64,000 nt of DNA, from assembly GCA_037953745.1 (NCBI GenBank), contig JBAKBP010003091.1, positions 1 to 64,000 of the forward strand, in the 5' to 3' direction. A program made the translations under genes and the position numbers. Shown piece after piece: positions 46,501-55,500 of the stretch. The stretch comes from Lithodes maja. Its lineage: Eukaryota > Arthropoda > Malacostraca > Decapoda > Lithodidae. The notes below the pieces were generated by a model. The model saw nothing but the letters and a program-made list of their open reading frames with translations. It was not told the DNA's origin and ran no database searches. Numbering within the stretch: position 1 is the first letter of the stretch; every line of letters starts with the position of its first letter.

Positions 46501-49500
46501 GTCAAAACAGTTTGTAACATAAAAGGCCATTGATCTCTTGTCCACTTCATACCTCCAGCAACTTCCTCAAACAAAACAAAGAAATCCTGCACATTATCCT
46601 CAGTGAAAGGTGGAATGACACTAGTCATAGTCAATCCCAGAGGGGGGAGCAATTTCGGGAGCATTTGTATTGACATTTAGTTGAGCTATACGATATTGAT
46701 ATTCACATTGTTCGGTCGTTGCTCTGGCTTTTATGCTGGCTTCTTCGGTATTTGCTTGTATTCTGGCTAGTTCTACTTTTAGTTTGGCTTGTTCTAGTTC
46801 GAATATTTGATCACCGGTCAAACCAGGTGGCAATTGTTCATCAAGTTGGCTAAGTTTACTCGGGATCCCACCAACTGCTCCGTCTCCCTCCCCGCCTTCT
46901 ACAGGGAACAGGTGGGTTTTTATGGTCTGAGCCACCTCTACTTTAGACATGTTTGAGACAGTTAATTGGAGATGTGAGGCAAGCACTTTCAGTTCGGATT
47001 TGGACAGACAGTCAATATCAGGGGCTGTGGGTTCTGATTCTATGAAAACTCGAGCATCTTAGTCATTAATTAGTTGAGGCATGATTAATATTTGATTTTT
47101 AAGTAGTGAAACGTTAATAAAACTGAGTGAAACTGTATGAAACTAATCCTGGCAAGGTCGCCACTCTTCTGTTACGTATCTTGATCCTCAAGTGGTTAAC
47201 TTGATGAATCTAGATAGCACAGAGATATATATTAAGGTATCAGTCATCTGAAGGCAAAACAAAAGTAAAATCTAATAAAATTATTTCCTGTTGTTGCTTC
47301 CTTTCCTTTTGGATCTTAGGACTTGGTATCCTTTATTGACTGATACTCTTTAATTATGAAAAATACTGAAACTAATTAAAGTCATGTAGTATTTATAAAG
47401 AATTATTATTTAACCGAAGCTTAGTAGGCTATGGTTATGAACCGAATAAGTTATAGCTAAAGAAGGACTATTAATTTTATAAAAAGTCTTGGAAGATAAA
47501 TATTAAAGTAAGAATATTTCTGTCTCTTACCCTTTTTGAAATGAATAGATAGTTTTCTTATATGTCCTTTTATTTATATTTAATGTAATTATTCTTGGTT
47601 CTTGTCTTACGTTAATAGTATTATATTATTATTATCATCAGGATTAATATCAAAGTCACATAAAAAGTTAGATATATATTTAATAATTAGTTAAATGTAT
47701 TTCTTAACCACGTAACATTGAGGTTTGATTATGAGTAAATTAAGTTACAGGATCGCTTCATAGATTCGATTCAGGTCTCACTCAAATAATATGAAAAGCA
47801 AAATATAATATTTTGAAGCAAAAGAATTTTCTTCAGCTTAGGAAATCACTAGAAGTAATATTAACACAGCCATGTTAGTCTAAGGCGATATTACTAATAT
47901 GAGACAATAGCATCACCGTACTAAGCACCGTTAAGCAATGTAAGCTTAATTCAAAGAAAATGAAAGAACTCGTAAGTATTAATATAAAACAAATAGTATT
48001 ACTTTCATCATAACCCAATTACTTAAAGAGTTGCTTTAGTCCACAAGTTAGTCGACTAAAATAGTTAAGTACATAATAGTAGCGTTAACGTTAATTCCCA
48101 ATCAAATAGTTAAGTACATAAATAGTAGCGTTAACGTTAATTCCCAATCAAATAGTTAAACACATAATAGTAGCGTTAACGTTAATTCCCAATCACATAT
48201 CTCACTAACCAACATAACGTAAGTGTTTACACCGAACACACTTAACACACATTTATATAATCTGACTTACAGTCACAATCCCATTATAATACTTCACCCC
48301 GTCTTCCTCCAGCTGCAAGTTCACCTTCCCCAACTCCAAATGAGACTGATTTGAATGCCCACAACTCGGGTCTTATATACTAAACAATGATGGTGTAGGA
48401 ACGAATCAGGAGGCAGGGGGTGGTGTCCGCTCCAATCACAGCTCCTCGAGTTGCATAACAGGTGCCTGGTCCATTCACAGCTCCTGGCGTCGATCATACG
48501 TCATAGCGTCGGGTAGTTTGCAGGGTCCCCTATGACGCACGCAGGTGTGAAGGCTTGTTTGCTGGTATGCGGCGAGCTGGTTTCCCCACTCGCTAGTTCG
48601 CTCGCTAGTTTGCTTCGCCGCTTGGGTAGTTTGGCTCCTTCAACTCTAATTCTAACTCTTAACCCGTACAGCCCCAGCGACGCGCCTGGCGCGTCGGCGA
48701 TGTATGTAACGCACAGCCCCAGAGACGCGCCTGGCGAGTCACCCTAATTTCCCCTAATTGCGCCGACCGTAACCTCAGGTGTAGCCACGCATGAGGGCTC
48801 AGATTTGTATGGGAACTGTGTACGTATCCCACGCAACCGTGCCGATGGTTGAAAACTCTCAAAGTCCACGTGCGTGCGCGCGAGCGCGCAATAACCTGGT
48901 TTTTTGGGATAATTGCCTTCAATTTTTTACTCTTATAAAATCCGTTTTCGGGGGCTCTGTAGGACCATTTTTTAAGCTTTTTGAGCGGTTTTTCGTGGTT
49001 TTTCCTTCATTCCTAACCCATTCGCTATTGTTTCTGGAATAAAACCATTTTTTGAAAACCGGCCGGGTTCTGGTGCGCAAACATTACAAAACTAGCCGGG
49101 GCTCCACGGGTTAAATTAACATACAGCGCTCCGTATGTCAGATGCATGTACAGATTGAAGAGTGCGGGCGATAGGACGGATCCTTGTGGGACTCCGTTTG
49201 GAAAGTTTCTGATTTTAGATGACTGACCGGCAAAAGATACGTGTGCACATCTGCCTGCTAGGAAGTTGGCCAGCCACCTTTTTGTGTTGTTGTGCATGTT
49301 TGTGTTGTAGATTTTGTTTGTTAGGTTGTGGCGGGGGATGGCATCGAAGGCTTTACTAATGTCGAGTGTGGCTAATAGTGATCTGTGTGGTGGTCTAGCT
49401 GAGTTGATGCCGTCGAAAGCTCTTTGTGTAAGGTCTGTGAGAAGAGTGTTTGTGGAGTGCAGTGGCCTAAAGCCATGTTGTGTTGGAGCTAGGGGTAGGT

Positions 49501-52500
49501 CAGGTGTAATTAGTTGTAATACTAGGCGTTCCATGACTTTGGAGGGGGAGCAAAGGAGTGTGATGGGGCGGTGCGAGGAGGGTAGCGTGGGGTCTTTGTT
49601 GGGTTTGGGGAATGTGATGATGATACCATGCTTCCAAATGTCTGGTATTGTGTTGTGTGAATAGCTGTAGTTTGATATGTTAGTGAGTGCTTGTATGCCT
49701 TGTGGTCCCAGGTGTCTGAGGTGTATGTTGCTTATGTTGTCTAGACTTTTTCTATTGCACTAGACATATCGAAAGCCTTCGATAGAGTCTGGCATAAATC
49801 TTTAATTTCTAAACTACCCTCCTTCGGTTTCTATCCCTCCATCTGTGCCTTTGTCTCTAATTTCCTTTCCGGCCGTTCCATAGCTGCGGTTGTGGACGGC
49901 CATTGTTCACTTCCTCACCCTATAAACTCCGGTGTTCCTCAGGGCTCTGTCCTATCTCCTATTCTCTTTCTAATTTTTATAAATGATCTCCTTAACTGTA
50001 CCTTAATTCCCATCCATTCATACGCAGACGACTCAACCTTACACTACTCCATTAGTTTTTCAGAACGCCCCAGCCAGCAATCCCTCAACGACAAACGTAA
50101 TGAAGCCATAGAATTCTTAAATTCTGATTTAAATACTATTTCCAATTGGGGCAGAGAAAACCTTGTTAACTTTAATGCTTCCAAAACCCAATTTCTCCAT
50201 CTATCTACCCGTCAGGATCTCCCAGCGGACTATCCCTTATTCTTCAACAATACAAAAATCAACCCTTCATCTTCTCTCAATATTCTTGGTGTCTCTTTTT
50301 CTTCTGCTCTCATTTGGAAGGACCATATTACCAGTCTTGCTAAGGCAGCCTCCCAGAAGCTGGGTGTGCTCAACCGCCTTAGGGGGTTCTTTTCCCCTGC
50401 ACAGCTTCTTGCTCTGTACAGGGGCATAGTGCGCCCTTGTATTGAGTATTGTTCACATGTGTGGGGAGGTTCCTCTCACACCGCTCTCCTAGACAAAGTT
50501 GAAAGGAAGGCCTTTCGTATCATTAACTCCCGTCCACTCACCAACTCTCTGCAATCTCTCTCTCTCCGCCGCAATGTTGCATCTCTCTCGCTATTCTATC
50601 GCTACTATAATAATCAGTGTTCCTCAGAGCTATCCCAGTGCATACCACCTCCTTTACGTAGGGCACGTGGTACCCGTCTTGCAACTCAATCCCACCCCTA
50701 CTCTGTGCAACTCTCCAACCCAAGAGTGAAACGTTACTCTCAAACTTTCTTCTACTCAACATCTGAGCTCTGGAACTCTCTCCCAGAATCAGTCTTTCCC
50801 TCTTCCTATGACTTAAATTGCTTCAAACTCTGTGTGTCCAGGCATTTTGGCCCTGTCACTCTTTCAACTATGGGGGAGGCACTCGCTATAGGCAGTTATG
50901 CCTTTTGCCTCCCTCAATCACATAGAAAAAAAAAAAAAAAAAAAAAAGGGCCACAGGCGGGTGAGTGCTTGAGATTGTTGATGATATGCTTTGTCTGGTG
51001 ATTGGTGAAGGGTGTATAGTCAGGGTCTGTGGGGAATTGTCTCTTACGTCGGATGACACGTCGGTCGTCTTTGTGAGGTTTTAGGTGGCTGACATGTGAA
51101 AAGTGATTGATGAGAGTGTTTGCTTGTTGTTTACATGAAGGAGTAGAGTCTGTTGTTGTGATTGCAGCATGTGATTGTGTTGTGTTGCTGTTGGAAAGTG
51201 TGATGCTGTTTAGTGTTTTGTAGAGTTTTTTGGGGTTTGTTTTGTGATCAAGTGTTTGTAGGAAGTTATTCCAATTTAGTTTTTGTTGTTCTTGTATTTT
51301 GTTGTTAGTTTGGGTGTTGAGTGCTTGGATTTGTTGTGTGATGTCTTGTGTGTGGGGTGCTGGGGAGTGTTTCAGTATGTTGCGTTGTCTGATGAGGTTT
51401 TGAATTTCTGGTGTGAAGTTGGGGTTGTCTTTTTCTGTTACCTCTTGGAATGTGTTTCTTTTCAGCGTTTTGGATAGTTTTATTGAGTATGTGTACAACA
51501 TTGTTGATGTTAGTGATGGGTGTACTGTTTAGAGTTGTGAAGTGTTGTTCTGTCTCATTTGTGAATGCTTCCCAGTTAGCTCTTTTATAATTGGTGTATG
51601 TGTGTTTGTGGCTAGGTGGGGTGAGTCTGGTTTTGGTGGTGATAATGATCGGGAGGTGGTCAGAGCCTAAGGTTCTGACCACCCTCCAGGATGTTGTGGG
51701 GGCGAGTTCTGGGGAGCAAAAGGTGATGTCTGGAGATGATGGGTTATAGAGGGCTTGGTGAGGAATATGGGTATGTTGATGGATGTCGTTAAGGATGATG
51801 AGGTTATCGGTTTGGTTTTGTAGTACCAGCCCTCTGTGTGTGTCGGGGTTGTTGACAAACCAGGCTGACGTCTTGGCGTTGAAGTCACCACCCAGGATGA
51901 TGTGTGGGGTGTTTGTGATGTGTTGTAAGTGTGGTCTGTATTCATTTGGTACTGTAGGGGATGTTTGGGGAGGGATGTATGTGTTTATGATGGTTATGTT
52001 GGTTATGTTGGAGTTGTTGCCAGTGCGTATTTTAATTGACTGTATTTCTGTTGTGTTATCATTTGGGGGGAGGAGGGATTTGGTTTGTACACTGCTTACT
52101 ATGATATTTCTTTGTGTACCAGGGTGATGAGTCCACCGCCCCCGCCGACAGCCCGGTCTTGTCTGATGGTGGTGAAATTATGAAATGTGGGTGTTTTTTG
52201 TGTTGTGCGGAGTTTTGTTTCTTGTAAGATGGCAATGTGTATGTTGTGTTGTTTGATGAAGTGTGAGAGTTCGTGTTTCTTTGTGTTGATGTCATCTATG
52301 TTCAGTTGAAGAATGTTAATGTTATGTGCACGATGTATGTTGGGTGCTGCTGCACGAGGATGGGGTGGGGGTGGGGGTGGGGATTGGGGAGCAGGAGATG
52401 GGGGTTGGAAGGGATTAGGATGGGGTGTGGTGTGTTGAGTTGAGGATGTGGATGGTATGGGAAGGTTAGGGGGGTTAGGGAGGAGAGGTGGACGGGTTTT

Positions 52501-55500
52501 AGGGGGGGGAGTGGATGATAGGGGAAGGTTAGGTGGGTTGGGGAGGAGAGGTGGACGGGTTTTAGGTGAGGGATTTGACTGGGAGAGGGAGGGGCATGAG
52601 GAACAGGTCCAGGTGTTTGTGTAGTGTTTCTTGGAGGCAAGTGTTGTGCAGGTGAAGTGGGTCCAGTTCCCGCATGAATTGCAGAGAACTGAACCCTTAG
52701 TATGGCGACTCGAAGTGATGGGTTTTGAGCAAGTTGGACATATGTATGTGTACGTGGGTCCTAGGTTGCTCTCAATGTCTCCGGCTAGAAGAAGTCTTCG
52801 AGAAATGACAGCCGGAGAGTCATTTCTCAGTGTAGGAAAAACTGTGTGATGTGTGTGTGTGGTGTGAGAGGTGTGGAAATTCCCGGCGCGACCGAAGCCG
52901 CTCCAAGGACCCGTGCCCCCAGGGAGGGGGAGGGGGCAGGGGATGGTTGTGACGGTTTGGCTCCCGAAACTGCTCCCCGCGGCCGGCATCCGGTTTTCCT
53001 CCACTGGTCGTTGATTTTGTCTTCGGCCGTGGAGGGTCGGCAGCCTCGGGAGGTGGCCCCACGGCGTAGACGCCGCCACATCAGGACCCCTTAATTAATC
53101 TTGTCTGGTGCAGGGCGGGTCATTTTGGACTAGCCCTAGCTGTTTCGCTCCATTAGTTTAAAGATTTTAAGATGATTCATCTCTTCAGTTTGGCGATTAT
53201 AAAGACTTCAGTTCACCCCATTCTAGTGTTGATTTTATTTACACAGACGTACTTAGTGGGGAGAGTAAGTACATTGAAGCTAAATTGTATCTATCTATCT
53301 ATCTTATCTATTTACTTAGGCCCTTTTCCCCCTTTTTTTTGTCTTTTTTTTTATGGGGGGTGGCCGACTCGAGACAGAGCCCGAATAGAGAAAAAAAAAT
53401 AGGAACACACAAAACAAAAACTCAAATTCACATACATCTAGGTCACCCAGGAAAAGACCCAGAGACCAGGGACCACCAAGGTCACTCCAGCACTCCCAAA
53501 TTGACATACTAAAATATACTTAATGGGGAGAGGGAAATTAACCCCTTCACAACCGGCAATGTTTTTATAATTTGATTTCAGTTACATTTGAACGAATTTA
53601 TGAAGCTCGGGAAGGATATATGACAGGTAAGAGGAATAATTGAGATAGTCTGCAGCCTTTTAATCTGTAGACGTCTTACCTAAGCTGAATAAAATTGTCT
53701 AATAGTTGCCAAAATGTAATGGAAAAGACGCCAGCGGTAATGAACGGGTTAATGGAACTAAATCGACATACTAACTTGTACTTAGCGGGGAGACAAAATA
53801 TTAGCTTATAAGTAACTGTTGGCTTCTTACTGGTCAAAACTGTTACTGTTTATCCAGGATTTTTTATTAAGGCAGATACTCGTACTAACATGATCAAAAT
53901 ATTAGTGTTTACCATGTTTAGTTGGAAGAAGAATCTTGTAGGATATAATAATTGGTTAAATCTTGTCTTGATATTTCTTCAATATATTCCCATGTTATTC
54001 AGATGAAACCACTAATTGCTCTTAACAATAATGTAAACATATCTGTACCTCCCCAGACTACATCACGGTGTTGAGTGGGTCGCAAGTGCTCTTCATGGAC
54101 CCAGCTAAACCCGAGACTCAGATGTGGTGCTCTCTCCCCCTCGAGGATCTCTTATCTGTAATGCCATCTGAAGTGTGCCAGAAACTATGGGATCCCTACC
54201 TTACCACCGAACACCTGATGAGCGGCCACTTCCCTTTTACATTGTTTTGGTTTCCGCTGAGGCAGACTTCTTCGTGCGTCTCTGACACTATCTACTCGGA
54301 GATGCACACCAACAGACTCTTTGCCTCTTTTGGTGTTGAAGCCCAGAACTGCCCAATTTTCCTAAAGTCTTTGGAGGAAATTAGTCTCAAACTAGTTACA
54401 GTACTCCTGATAATCAAGAAATACAAACAATTCACAAAGTTCAGCTCAAGGTCCTAACTTGACAGAAGTGAGGAGAAAGAGACAAGAATTAAAAATCAAC
54501 TAACACTCTATAAAGACTCACCAGATCAGACGCTCGAATGCCAATATGAAATCACAATCTGTTCTACTAAAGCCTCTGGGTCCGAACAGCAAACATGGCG
54601 AGTCCTTCATTACCTCCCTAGAGAAAGTGATGTACCAAAATGTTCAGTGAATAAGAGTCATAAGTCACTTGTAGGAGTTGCTGCTGCAATTAATCCATCT
54701 ATAGAACCTGATTCATTTGGTCACCTGTTTAGCTTCCTACCCCTGCCACAAGAGTCCAGTAACCAGACAGACCTTCCTGTGCATGTCAATGCTGCTTTTA
54801 TTCTAGATCAGAATAGAAGGTATGTCAAGTGGAGAACTGCAGAAAGCAGCAACCAAGAATTTGATGTAAGTACTTATATTATAATTTGTTCTGTTGCATA
54901 TGTGTACAGTACTCTACAATTCCTTATATCATGACAATAGGATATAGCTAAAGATACAGGAAGTGTGTGTGTGTGTGTGTTGTGTGTATTTTGTTTTACA
55001 ATGAATGTGTATATTGGCATCTTCAAAACATATTTCTGTAATGTAAACATGTATACCATGGTCTCTTGATAGCTCTTTTTCATTCTGAAGTCTAATATGT
55101 TTTACAATATTTAATTAGGATGAGGAAAATAAAAATTATAAAAATTGCCTTACAAGACATTTAAGACGGAGAATTGATTCCAGTGTGCGTGGAACGAGAT
55201 ACTGGTGAGTGAGGGTGTGTGTGAGGTGAAGTCCTTCGATTTCTAGAGATCCTTCCCAAGCTTAAGAAAACTATCTAATATTAGCTAACATATATTGTGT
55301 ATTTAAAAAAGCACCATCTTAGGAAAGACTTTAAGATACAGGTGAATGCTTCCAGGTGGCATGGAATGAGATGCTAGTGAGTGAGGTGGTGTGTGAGGCA
55401 TACAGACGGCTGGTGGTACAGTTGCTGAAGGATGCTGACCAGGGCCTTATCCTCCCTGAAACCTGGTACTCCATCTTGCCAGACCTCACAAAGACTGGTA

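Noticed and set aside
52302..52640. Pro-rich minus-strand frame overlapping the PHD-finger LINE
   Set aside because: Out of frame with the LINE's PHD-linker-endonuclease reading, and explained by the C-rich linker.
54874..55083. Minus-strand 69-codon frame with His/Thr run
   Set aside because: Antisense of intron sequence with a (GT)n tract.
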